Source: Craterostigma plantagineum
Taxonomy: Eukaryota; Streptophyta; Magnoliopsida; Lamiales; Linderniaceae
DNA: 64,000 nucleotides
NCBI GenBank assembly: GCA_027422505.1
Contig: JAPQWV010000018.1
Location: forward strand, 19,238,001 to 19,302,000
Reading direction: 5' to 3'
In this document: in pieces, positions 44,936 through 56,124 of the stretch
Layout of the letters: each line of letters starts with the position of its first letter
Position numbering within the stretch: position 1 is the stretch's first letter
Translations under genes and position numbers: made by a program
Notes under the pieces: generated by a model
What the model was told of the DNA's origin: nothing
Seen by the model: the letters and a program-made list of their open reading frames with translations, nothing else
Databases searched by the model: none

Positions 44936-46304
44936 ATGGGATCTGATAGACAACCCGTTGGTTTGCTAGATACGTTAAACATGGAGACAATGAGGACTAT
45001 CTTCACACATACATATCCATATCCACACCAACATTCTCGACATGCAGTGATCGCTGTATTTATAGGCTGCCTATTTTTCATTTCATCCGATAATATGCAC
45101 ACCCTTGTTCAGAAACTTGACAGCAATATCAAATGGTGGTCTATGTATGCATGTTTGCTCGGTTTCTTCTATTTCTTCTCTTCTCCATTTATAGGCAAGA
45201 CTATCAAACCGAGCTACTCTAACTTCAGCCGCTGGTAAGTCACTGTTTTGACCGTTCTTTTGTGTTTTTAAGTAGGAGATTGTGAAGATTTGGGAAATCA
45301 AATATTCATATTGAACATATGACACAGGTACATTGCATGGATATTAGTGGCTGCGATATATCATCTCCCAAGTTTTCAATCAATGGGAGTTGATTTGAGG
45401 ATGAACCTTTCTTTGTTTCTGACAATCTATGTATCTTCCATTTTGTTCCTCCTTGTGTTCCACGTTATATTCATTGGTCTGTGGTACGTCGGCCTTGTTG
45501 CTCGTGTAGCTGGAAGAAGGCCTGCTATATTGACCATTCTTCAGAATTGCGCTGTAAGTCCTTAAAGAGATGTTCTTCGGCTAATTTAAACTCTTGTTGG
45601 TTTTGGTTCTTATCGGATTTTTACTGTTCTTGTGTAGGTTATAAGTGTAGCATGTTGTGTATTTTATAGTCATTGTGGTAACCGTGCAATAATGAGAGAT
45701 AAAACATTTGAAAAGAGGTTACCTGGTTGGTTGAAGCTGTGGAACAAGGAAGAGCGTAACTCATGGCTTGCTAAATTTGTTCGGATGAACGAATTCAAAG
45801 ATCAAGTTTGCTCATCTTGGTTTGCTCCCGTTGGTTCAGCTAGGGATTATCCCTTTTTATCGAAATGGGTCATTTACGGTGAGGTATGGCTTATTGGTAT
45901 CTTTTATCATTTTCCGTAGCATGACTTTGCAGGCCTGAGCCTAACTAGTGGCACTAATCTGTGTTCATTTTTAATTTTATAGTTGACTTGCAGTGGAGGC
46001 TCGTGTGCAGAATCGCCTGATGAGATTTCACCAATATATTCGTTATGGGCCACTTTTATTGGCCTTTACATCGCCAATTATGTAGTGGAAAGATCGACTG
46101 GGTAAAATATGGCTAAAATCCCCTTTGTTCGTTTATTCAGTCTCTTGTTATTCCCATTGATTAATGTGTTGGCTCCAATTTTATCTTCTCGACAGCTGGG
46201 CTCTTACTCACCCGGTCTCACAAAAAGAATTTGAGAAGTTGAAGAAAAAACAGATGAAACCTGCTTTCTTGGATATGGTTCCGTGGTACTCAGGGTATGG
46301 AACT

Positions 46305-46346
<42 letters not shown>

Positions 46347-49300
46347 CCGCCCTCTCTCTCCCTCCCTCCCTCCCTTTCTACTTTTGTCCAGACTTAAGAC
46401 CTTAATGTTTTAAGTAGACATCCTCATCTTATGATTATTTTGGGTATTAATGTAGGACGTCTGCTGATTTATTTAAGACCGTCTTTGATCTGCTGGTGTC
46501 AGTAACTGTCTTTGTCGGGCGCTTTGACATGCGTATGATGCAGGTATGTTATCATTTGATCCTATCCTCTTTGTCCACATCACCATCACCTATCCTGCTA
46601 TAAGAAAAAATTGTACTTATTTGTTTAATATCAATAGATTTCGCTACTAATCGTAGCTGATTTTTTGTTTATTCAGGCTGCAATGAGCAGGGTTGAAGAA
46701 GGAGCTAAGCAAGATGACCTTTTGTATGATCAGTTTAGTGAGCAAGACGAGCTATGGTTCGACTTTATGGCTGATACTGGTGATGGTGGAAATTCTTCTT
46801 ACAGTGTCGCCAAGTTACTTGCTCAACCATCGCTTAGGGTTCGAGAAAATGGTTCGTTCATTACACTTCCACGTGGTAACTTGCTCCTTATTGGTGGCGA
46901 TCTTGCGTAAGCATACTTCCTTTCTCTATGGGTTGATACAAATATCACTTTCTTCATTGACACGCACGCCACACAGTTTTTGAAGATGTTTTATTCAGCG
47001 TTGAACCCTCCGTATGATCCTAGTTATATGTTTCAATTTCAGGTATCCCAATCCATCTTCATTCACATATGAGAATCGCCTTTTCCGTCCTTTTGAATAT
47101 GCCCTTCAACCTCCTTTCTCATACAAAGAAGAGCACATAGCTGTAAATAAGCCTGAATTGCCTTTTGGGATGGGATCCCTTAAGCAGTACGATGGGCCTC
47201 AGTGTTTCCTCATACCTGGCAATCACGGTTCAATTTTTTCTACTTCCCTTAATTGCTAGCATTATCTACATCTTCTTACCTTCTTTTTTTTCATTTTCTA
47301 GCCAGAATTTGACATGTTTCTGGTTATAACACAGACTGGTTCGATGGGCTTCAGACATTTATGCGATATATATGTCACAAAAGCTGGTTAGGTGGCTGGT
47401 TAATGCCCCAAAAGAAAAGCTATTTCGCCCTTCAGCTGGCCAAAGGGTGGTGGATCTTCGGTCTCGACCTTGCGCTCCATTGTGATATCGATGTCTATCA
47501 ATTCAAGTTCTTCTCTGAACTAATAAAGGAGAAGGTCTTGTACAGAGAACTTATATCAATATTTTGTCATTACAACTCTTTTCATCTCTCTTTGTTGTCT
47601 TTCTTTTGAATCTTGATTTATTTCACAGGTCGGAGAACATGATTCTGTTATAATCATGACCCACGAACCGAATTGGCTCCTCGATTGGTATTGGAACGAT
47701 GTAACTGGGAAAAATGTTTCCCACTTAATTCGCGACCATTTAAATGGAAGGTGCAAGCTTCGCATCGCCGGGGACTTACACCATTACATGCGCCACTCAT
47801 ATGTGCCGTCTGAAAATCCAGTTTATGTCCAGCATTTACTTGTCAATGGGTGTGGTGGTGCCTTTTTGCATCCCACTCATGTCTTTAGCAACTTCAACAG
47901 TTTATACGATACGCCCTATGAAAGCAAAGCCTCTTATCCCTCCTTTGAAGACTCGAGCAGGGTATTGCGATATCTTATCCCTTCCCCATTCGAAATGATT
48001 AAAGCCTTGGGTTTTTTCGGTTGGTGATTTTTGGTGTCGTTTCGTTTTTGCAGATTGCCTTGGGGAACATATTGAAATTTCGCAAGAAAAATTGGCAGTT
48101 TGATATCATAGGCGGTTTTATATATTTCATCCTGACCTTTTCCATGTTCCCGCAGGTAAGCAAGCAAATCTGTTCATATTTCACCCCATCACGAGTTTTT
48201 ATTGATGACTAACATCATTATTACGATCGTTTTGATCGTTTAGTATAAGCTAGACCACATCTTACAGGACGATACATTTTCGGGTCATGTGAAGAGCTTC
48301 TTTGGCGCTGTTTGGGATGCCTTTGATTACATGGTCGGTCGTTCTTACATATCATTGGCCGGTGCTTTCTTTCTCTTAGTTTCTGCGATCTGCTTCGTTC
48401 CTTCGAAAGCGTCTAGGAAGAAAAGAATCATGATCGGCGCTCTTCACGTTTCTGCACACTTGGCGTCTGCCTTGATTCTAATGCTGCTAATGGAATTAGG
48501 AGTCGAGACATGCATCAGACATAAACTGTTGGGAACTAAAGGTGACTTATTATTCGAACTTCTATTCATTCACATTAGTGACTTATTATTCGAACATCAA
48601 CTCACTCACATACAGAACAACTAAGGACTTCAAATAATTAAACTATGAGATTCAAAATCAGGATATCACACGCTATATGAATGGTATCGATCCATGGAAA
48701 GCGAACATTTCCCAGACCCAACTGGCCTTAGGGCTCGTATTGAACAATGGACGTTTGGTCTCTACCCAGCGTGCATTAAGTATTTGATGTCTGCGTTTGA
48801 CGTCCCTGAGGTAAGAATCTTTATAACTTTGCCTTCACTTTTTGACGTTTTCTAAGTTTTTCTTTTTTTTTTTGCGTGCATGACAATATTTAAGGTGATG
48901 GCCGTCTCAAGGAATAACATATGTAAGAACGGATTTGACTCAGTTTCCCGAGTTGGGCTTGCTGTATATTATGCATCGGTGTTTCTCTATTTCTGGGTTT
49001 TCTCGACTCCCATCGTTTCGTTGGTTTTTGGGAGCTATCTTTACGTCTGCATCAACTGGCTTCACATACACTTTGACGAAGCTTTCTCTTCACTTCGAAT
49101 TGCTAATTATAAGTCGTTCACACGCTTCCACATAAACCAAGGTGGAGATCTCGAAGTATTCACCCTTGCAGTGGATAGGGTAAAGTAACATTAAAGCTCC
49201 CATTTTTCTTTCGAAATGTCCTAATGCTGAAAGTTTTTGTAATCTTTCGATTCTTTAAATATTCTTTTCTTCTCGGTTTGTGAAGGTCCCAAAGGAGTGG

Positions 49301-49495
49301 AAGCTTGACCCGAGCTGGGAAGGCGAGTCGAAACTGCCTCAAAACCTTAGTCACCGTCGAAAATTCCCGAGCAAATGGAGATCGGCTTCTTCCCATCAAG
49401 ATCCCGTGAACACTGTGAGGATTGTCGATCGTTTTGTCATAGAAAAGTCGTGGAAAGTCGATTTACCTTCCATTAATGGATCAGTTTCTCATTGA
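44936..49495 (+). CDS. Multi-pass calcineurin-like metallophosphoesterase, 15 exons
   Basis: Exons: 44936-45234, 45328-45553, 45638-45883, 45982-46101, 46196-46294, 46456-46543, 46677-46906, 47043-47227, 47335-47534, 47639-47961, 48054-48155, 48244-48541, 48662-48810, 48895-49179, 49286-49495. All are GT-AG and in phase, giving 1019 residues. The N-terminal third has about five hydrophobic spans (VIAVFIGCLFFIS, YACLLGFFYFF, ILFLLVFHVIFIG and others). The phosphoesterase core follows with metal-site motifs GGDLAYPNP, GNHDW, THEPNW and GDLHHY. Several further spans sit in the C-terminal third. It is therefore a membrane-anchored metal-dependent phosphatase. Plant members are uncharacterised and the substrate is unknown. 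Intron 5 carries a CT microsatellite. Confidence 0.93.
46307..46380. repeat. CT microsatellite in intron 5 of the phosphoesterase gene
   Basis: About 18 CT units are followed by CTCC-rich variants, only a few bases after the donor at 46295. The length is likely to vary between individuals. Confidence 0.9.
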
Positions 49496-49983
49496 TCAAT
49501 TGGAAACCTCAATTAGTTGCTGTTGTTTGTTTGCTTTTAGCTTGCTGTTAGAAGATAGATTAGGTTAGGATTAGAGTTGCTGTATAGAATATCTGTAGAA
49601 TGTAAGCAGGGCTATGGTGGTTTTTCCTGAGAATCTCAACTGATGTTCCAAATCCAAGAGATATTATTACATATATTTTATGCCAACTGTGGCTTCTCTG
49701 ATAAACTTTTGTAATAACTGAAGATGAAAAGGAAGACCCAAACTCATCAGAAAACGAAGCTTACTACATAGAAAGATAAATCAAATACAAAATCAACTAT
49801 CGAAAAACTCAGTTTGGTAGCCTCAGGAACGAAAAGAAATCAATTAACAGCCGTAGAGCGCAGCAGCGTTCTAAAGTTGGCGTACGATAGCTTACAGATC
49901 GAGGGTTCGAAAAAGCTGTCGTCTTGCTAAAGTTTTGTCCCAAAAAAAAGAGCTTATCGAGATTTTTCGATCTTGAGATGGTT
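49496..49983. other. Convergent 3' ends of phosphoesterase and E2 genes
   Basis: It holds the 3' untranslated regions of both flanking genes. No other gene is seen. Confidence 0.5.
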
Positions 49984-51837
49984 TTAGAATGTGAGGTCTT
50001 TAGGATCCTCAATGATCTGAGATAAGGTCTGAAGAAAAGCCGCCAGATCAGCACCGTATATCACACGATGATCTGCGGTGACATTTACCTGAAAAAGAAA
50101 AAACAAAATCGCAAACAACGAAATTTGAATAAAAACATCGACGTAGATTGTAAGTCTGTAGGAGGATTAGCCTACCTGCATCTGAGATTTAACGCCGATT
50201 CTACCATCCTTTGTACCCACTAGAGTGGGAATGGAAGCTCCCACGGCCATAATCGCACCCTATGGAAATCAATAGCAGAATTTAACATATAAGTTGTTTT
50301 GAGAGCATATGAGATGAATTAATGAAACGATCGCTTACAGTTCCTGGGGGCAATATGGCATCGAAACGATCCACGCCAAACATTCCTAAGTTAGACAGCG
50401 TGAAAGTGCCTACCGTGCGATATTAAGATATGTAAGAACAAAGGAATGCATGAAAATAACTGATTATAGCACGTTCAGAAAAAAACCGAGCTATACATAC
50501 CAGTGGTGTACTCGTGGGGTTGTAGCTGCTTCGCCCTTGCCTTGTCGACCAACTCCTTCCACTTTCTTGACAACGAATAGATGTCCACCTAATCAAACCA
50601 CTCGTGAGATGTCATTACAGAGATGGGAAACTATAGAAAAAAGTGTTACTGTGTAATGGAAATTTGGTTGAAAGATCTCATCTGAGTAATGAATGTCCTT
50701 ACTACCTTGTCAGCATCATGGAGTACAGGCGTTATTAAGCCACCGTCGACCGCAACTGCTACCGCAATGTTAATATGGCTGTTGTGTATAAAGCTATTGC
50801 CATCTCTACAGCTCGAGTTGACCAATGGGTGCTTGGCCAGGGCGAGGGCGCTGGCTTTGGCTAGCAAAGCTGTCATTGTCACTCCCTTCGACTTTATCTG
50901 AACGACAGAATGAAATATTTTTCCAAAGATTGCAACTTTTCTTACATAAACTTAATGCCAAGAAGACCCTAGTTACCTTCTTGTACAGATCGTCGAGGGC
51001 ATCTGTGGTTATGGTGTAGCCGACCCTGAAAGTGGGGACCGCCAAGCTCTCCACCATGTTCCTACCCACAGCGTTTTGCATCGTAGTGAATGGAACGACT
51101 GAGCCCAAATCTACAGCCTTGGCAGATTCTTGACCAGCCATGGCTGGAGACTTGTCGATGGCAGTGCCTTTTGCTGCTGCTAACTCGACGTCCTTGGCCA
51201 CGACCCTACCGTTTGGGCCCGAGCCGACTATTCCCTTCAAATCGACGCCGATTTCCTTCGCCAGTTTCTTTGCGTAAGGAGATGCTACGATTCTTTTCCC
51301 ACCGTTGGATGCTGGGTGGGCAGATGATCCCAGTAGATCAGAATCAGCTGTAGCCTTTGAAACGTTTGGTGAACTTGGTTTGACCGTTTCGTCGAGCACT
51401 TGGTGTGCGTCGTCTTTGGCAGCTGCTGCTTGGGGTGGTGAGGCGGAGGACGTTTTCTGCTGCAGCGCCTGAGCTATCTCCTCCTCCGTCTCGGCCAGCA
51501 GCGCGATGGTAGATCCGACGGCGGCGGAAAGCCCTTCGTCCACGACGATTGCAGCCAAATACCCGTCGTAGAATGACTCGACGTCCATGTCCGCCTTGTC
51601 GGACTCGACGACGACCACCGCCTCCCCCTTGTTGAGCTTCTCGCCCTCGGATTTCACCCAGGATACGATTTTGCCCTCGGTCATGGTGGAGCTGAGCGCC
51701 GGCATGAAGATTTCACGGATCTTTGATCGGATTTGGGGAATGCCGGCGGTAGTGGGGATGTGGGCAGCTGGCCGGCGGCGGCGGAGGTGGGTGGTGCCCG
51801 GCAGGAAAGACGATTGGAGAAGGTGTGAGTGAGACAT
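49984..51837 (-). CDS. EMB3003: Plastid pyruvate dehydrogenase E2 (dihydrolipoyl acetyltransferase)
   Basis: Minus-strand exons 5' to 3': 51837-50977, 50897-50706, 50588-50501, 50409-50339, 50259-50176, 50088-49984. They give 466 residues. The first 35 residues are Ser/Arg-rich, as for a chloroplast transit peptide. One lipoyl domain follows with the modified Lys in ESDKADMDVE (about residue 80), an Ala/Ser linker, the E1/E3-binding domain (VASPYAKKLAKEIGVDL, about 185), and the catalytic 2-oxoacid acyltransferase domain with its active-site DHRVIYGAD near the C-terminus. The wording of the core is nearer Arabidopsis EMB3003 than LTA2. It makes acetyl-CoA for plastid fatty-acid synthesis. Undamaged. 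Confidence 0.95.
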
Positions 51838-52230
51838 TTTGGATCTTAATTATTGAAAATGTGTATCAATTTGATTGAATGTTCGCCGTGGTTAAGAATA
51901 AGAGCTCTAAGATGGCTCGAAAGCATCGATGACTCGGCGGAGATGCCAACGTTTGTAGTTCAGCTATCTTTTTTATCGGCAATTTCAAGAGTTGTCTTGG
52001 GCTGCTTACGTGGTATTTTAATTCTTTTTTTTTTCTTTTTCTTTTTCTACTACTTCTTAGGCTTGATTTATGCGAAATTAGTGTATACTGTATGCAATTG
52101 CAAAGAACGAAATAAAATAATACCTTCGATTCCCATTATTTACACACATTTTAAACTTCTCTATCAAATCGGATTCACATTAGTTTGCTAACTATCGTCC
52201 AAAGTGAAATATAGATCAAATAACTTTAAA
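51838..52230 (-). promoter_or_regulatory. Promoter side of the E2 gene
   Basis: AT-rich upstream DNA with a T/C-rich run at 52024-52050. No clear motif was assigned. Confidence 0.35.
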
Positions 52231-52249
52231 TTAAGAATTGTTTAGATGG

Positions 52250-52790
52250 TATTAGTTTAAGTTGGGTTTATATAATGGAGGGTGTGAATTTTTGGGAATG
52301 TTTGGTTGATGAGATTAAGTAATGATGTCTCGCATGTTTGGTATATGGGTTTAAATGGTATTAGATTTTAAGAAATATAATTACAAGTTTACCTTTCTTT
52401 TATTAAATTTCTAGTAGAAAGAGAGTGGAGAGAGGTAGAAAAATATATATAGAGAGAGAGGGGGGAGGGAGAGAGAGGGGGAGACGTTGAGAGAGAGATA
52501 GAGAGAGACGGGGGAGAGAGAGGGAAAGGAGGAGAGAGAGACGGGGATTAGAAAGGAAAAAAAGAAAAGTAACAAAATTTGAAATAAAAATAATTAATAT
52601 TAAGGTGGGATTAAATAAAGGGAGGGGTGGAGATTCCTTTAATTAATACCTAATAAGGGGTATTAAGGGGGTACTAATTAAATCTGACTTTTAAATAAAC
52701 CTTCCAACCAAACATTACTTTAATAAATGTTATACTCCCTAATCCTCCCTAATACCCCCAACCAAACACACTATGAAAGTAGTATTCAAT
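52250..52790. mobile_element. Probable MITE with GTTTGGTTG ends and GA-rich core
   Basis: The left side (AATGTTTGGTTGATGAGATTAAG) and the inverse of the right side (GTGTGTTTGGTTGGGGGTATTAG) pair loosely, and TTTAAGTC/ATTAGT blocks pair inside. The centre is a GA microsatellite (52430-52560). The ends and duplication are not certain. Confidence 0.5.
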
Positions 52791-53898
52791 ATTAATGAAA
52801 TTATATCATGACTTCACCTTTTTTTCCATTAATCACAAAAAAAAATGATGGGTCAAACGAATTGAAGCATAAATAGTCATGATGATAAGAAAAATAGAGT
52901 AATATATAGGAAGAATATTGGTTAGCATAGCAAAGCAATTTTCTACACGCGCGCACGCGCCAGCCCACGAGATAATATAATACAGCAAAAAGGTGTGAAT
53001 TTTCTTTCGATTTTCAACGCTGTGAGGAAGAATCAACCCTAATTCCAGACATTTCAGTGCCATTCCTCGCATTAGCTGGTCAAGGTTAGTTTTTCTTCAG
53101 ATCTGTTTACGGATTCGTTTCTTTTGCCCATTCCTCGCATCGATTTTCGTAGTTTATGCTGGCGGATTTTTCTTCATTTGATGCATTCCAGCAAAACTTT
53201 TGATAATGGGCTTCATCATGATGCTTGATGATTGATTGATTGATTGATAATGATGTTTATTCCTCTGAGCTTTATGTTAGTATTCCCCCAATTTTTTCCC
53301 TAAAGATTTATGGCTCAGTGACGTGTTGAAATTCCCTTCCTCCATCTCCTCGATGAAGTTTGTTGCTATGAGAAAGTTAAGAAATATGAGCTTTTCCTTT
53401 GTCTGATTTGGTCGATGGCCGAATTCGAAAACCGAGTGGTAATTAAGACTTCTCTTTTCGACCAAAACGTATCTGTGGCTTCAGAAAAACAGATGCTCAA
53501 TTGTTATCCTTTTAACAGAAAAGATGGGCTTATCGTGTTCTTTTCACTCGACTGCCATGTTTCTTAAAACTGTCGAAGCACGAACAATCTTGGATACCCT
53601 TTTTATTTCCCAAACTTAACATTTTCATACACTTGGGTCATAATTCGTCCAACACACGAAGAAAACAGTTGTTATCTCGACTGCCCTTTCCGTTCTTCAA
53701 CTTCCTTCTTAGTAGTATAAAGATCATGCAAAGAAGGCAGAGAATCGACCTCGTGGATTAGTCCCTACCGATTTTCATCAGTCACGGTTTCTTATCGAAT
53801 TTTGTATCTCAGCCCATTTATCGAAAACGCCCTTCTAACTTCCGAGCTATCTTCTTACATGACAACATCTCGTAGGGACAACAGAGGGCACGCAAACG

Positions 53899-54192
53899 AT
53901 GAGCCTCGCCTGCCTTGCTTGCCACGCAGCAGAGAGCCCATCGCACTCTTTCAGAAGCTATTCAGTGTCTAGTTCGGACAACGAAGGTGGGAGATGCTAT
54001 GCAATAGCTAGCTGCTTGATGTCGGCGATTCCCCCGACAAGATCGACGACTAACGGTAACCCTAATTTCGCATCGTCGAAAGTGATGCCTTATCCTAATC
54101 CTAACCACATTCCGAGGTTAGAACGAAGCCACGCCATACGTAGAGACATTGCGAGGGGTTGGAATATCGAAGAATTGATTGTCGAGCACTGA
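53899..54192 (+). CDS. Small conserved plant protein of unknown function (97 aa)
   Basis: A single coding exon. It opens MSLACLACHAAESPSHSFRS, then a SYSVSSSDNEGG-CYAIASC block, and ends in a basic segment (LERSHAIRRDIARGWNIEELI). This pattern (N-terminal Cys motif, Ser-rich middle, C-terminal RR-W-E box) is found in a family of small uncharacterised plant proteins. The upstream leader probably has an intron: a donor after GGTCAAG at about 53086, and an acceptor CTCGTAG near 53875. Confidence 0.7.
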   Translation: MSLACLACHAAESPSHSFRSYSVSSSDNEGGRCYAIASCLMSAIPPTRSTTNGNPNFASSKVMPYPNPNHIPRLERSHAIRRDIARGWNIEELIVEH

Positions 54193-54630
54193 AGTCGTAC
54201 AAGGTTTACGTGTTTGTGCGCGCGTGTGGAATATCAGTGTTTTGTAATGAAATAGTGTGTATGTTTATATGGCTTGCTTGGATGTTTTAGGTGGTGAAAT
54301 AGCCTCTGACCAAAAATGTTATTTTTTATTTTTTTAAATGTCGCCTTGATCGAATTTTTTATTTGATAGCCTTAAATTTAAGAGTATTTTTGGGTTTTAC
54401 ATGGAAATAATGTTGCCGTCTTCTGCCGAAAAAATTAGTTAGCAGAGGATGAATTTCGTGACGAAAAAATTAAAGGGAAGACGATCCAGTTAGTGCAAAT
54501 TTAGTGCAAATTTTAGGATTTTGACGTATAAAGTTCCTCAATTAGTTATTTTTTAAAAGTTGTTGTCCATAGACTGATGAAAAAATTAAAAGGAGATGAT
54601 CCAATTAGTGCAAGTTTGTGGATTTTGACG
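54193..54630. repeat. AT-rich spacer with MITE-family pieces
   Basis: The motif AAAAGTTGTTGTCCATAGA (54556-54574) recurs at 55834-55852 beyond the plastid DNA insert, and TTTTGACGTATAAAGTTCC is like the TTTAGGGG MITE interior. The plastid DNA seems to have entered a copy of this repeat. Confidence 0.5.
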
Positions 54631-54650
54631 TTGATCAGGTCATGTAGGAA

Positions 54651-55444
54651 TAGGCCTGGGCTTTGGGCCGAATCGGGCCGGTTCCGGCGGTTCCGGTTCC
54701 GGTTCAACCGGTTCCGCCGTGGTACCGGTTCCGTTTTCGGTTTCGAGACCACTTTTCCGGGACCGGCCCAGAACCATACCTAGAACCCCCGGGCCTTTAT
54801 TTGGCCACGGTTTCGGACCGGCCCTATTTATTTATTTTTTTTACTTTGAAAAAATTCTTTAGAAAATATCCAAAAATTTTATTCAAAAAAAACAAAAAAA
54901 AAAAGATAAGAAAAGTACAAAAAATAAAAAAAAAACTACCTAAAAAATACAAATAAAAACATAAACGAAAGAAAAAAATAATAAGGATGATATTGGTGTA
55001 TAATAATAAGTGAGTGTGTGTAGTAGTGTAAATAAAATAATTATTATTTTTAATAATATTAAATATTAATATGGGGATGATTTTTTTGAGAGTTTTTTGA
55101 GAGAGATTGGAAGAGATTTGGATGTAATTGTGAGTTAAAATGATTAAATGAGGTGGTATTTCTAGATTTTTGGTTTGGGGTTAAAAATATAATTTTTAAA
55201 GTTTTAAAGAATAAAAAAAAAAATAGAATGGCCCGTTGGCCCAACGGCTATAAAGCCGTTGGGCCGGAACCATTGGAACCGGAACCGGTAATCCGCGGTT
55301 CCACGGCCCGCGAACCGGCCCAGTTCAATTTAACTGGGCTGGTTACCGGTTCCAGAACCGGGCCAACCGGTTCCGGTTTTGGGCCGGGTAAACAGGCCGG
55401 TTTTGGGCCGGTTCTGGGTTGGACCGGCCCAAAGTCCAGGTCTA
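54651..55444. mobile_element. hAT-type MITE 4 (CCGGTTCC/GGGCCGG words)
   Basis: A 794-bp element beginning TAGGCCTGGGCTTTGGGCCG and ending with the inverse of TAGACCTGGACTTTGGGCCG. It is flanked by the perfect 8-bp duplication TGTAGGAA (54643-54650, 55445-55452), itself part of the plastid spacer. The ends are dense in GGTTCCGG and GGGCCGG; the middle is AT-rich. Confidence 0.95.
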
Positions 55445-55456
55445 TGTAGGAACAAG

Positions 55457-55553
55457 GTTCAAGTCTACCGGTCTATTAGGATGCCTCAGCTGCATACATT
55501 ACTGCACTTCCACTTGACACCTATCGTAATGGTAAACGGCTCGTCTCGCCCTT
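55457..55553 (-). pseudogene. 4.5S plastid rRNA, nuclear copy
   Basis: It begins GAAGG and ends GTAGACTTGAAC, as chloroplast 4.5S rRNA does. About five bases are missing after the start, relative to the remembered plastid sequence, and single changes occur. It is not functional in the nucleus. Confidence 0.85.
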
Positions 55554-55814
55554 CTCTTGAATTCTCAAAACTTCTGTCGCTCCATCCCCGCAGGGGCAGA
55601 GAACCCGCCGCTGTCTCGGCTTTGCTACCGGAAGCTCTGGGGAAGTCGGAATAGGAGAGCACTCATCTTGGGGTGGGCTTACTACTTAGATGCTTTCAGC
55701 AGTTATCCGCTCTGCACTTGGCTACCCGCGTTTACCGTGGGCACGATAACTGGTACACCAGAGGTGCGTCCTTCCCGGTCCTCTCGTACTAGGGAAAGGT
55801 CCTCTCAATGCTCT

Positions 55815-56124
55815 TAAATTAGTTAATTTTGAAAAGTTGTTGTCCATAGATCGCCAATATCTAAAATCCATCGTCCCTATAATGCTACGTTCTTTAATAG
55901 GACCGACCAAAAAAAATTCTAAGCCTAAAAAAATTTTGTAATAAAAATTTAATCTTCGTAAATTTATAAATTATAGTAGATTATTCCTTAAAAAACTGTG
56001 GTAAATTAAAATTATGTTATTCCTTAAAAAGTTGTAGTAAAAGTTTAATCTTGGTGATCACTTTCTACAGTTAAGGTCGATACAAACAACACAAGCTAAA
56101 GCTCAGTTCATCGGCCTTACAACA
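55815..56124 (+). promoter_or_regulatory. Promoter side of the GT47 gene
   Basis: AT-rich, with the second half of the repeat that flanks the plastid insert (55834-55875). No clear TATA box was assigned. Confidence 0.35.

Larger units (their letters stand above)
54631..55814 (-). other. Nuclear plastid-DNA insert (23S 3' end, 4.5S, spacer), split by a hAT MITE
   Basis: On the minus strand, 55814-55554 matches the 3' end of chloroplast 23S rRNA (CTAGTACGAGAGGACCGGGA, then AACTGCTGAAAGCATCTAAG) plus the short spacer. 55553-55457 is 4.5S rRNA with a small gap in its first 15 bases. The 4.5S-5S spacer (CTTGTTCCTACATGACCTGA) continues across the hAT insert to 54631. The sequence shows point changes from plastid DNA, so it is an old nuclear copy with no rRNA function. 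Confidence 0.9.

Noticed and set aside
55457..55814. Functional rRNA genes
   Set aside because: The match is to plastid, not nuclear, rRNA; it is partial, mutated and interrupted, so it is a nuclear plastid insert.
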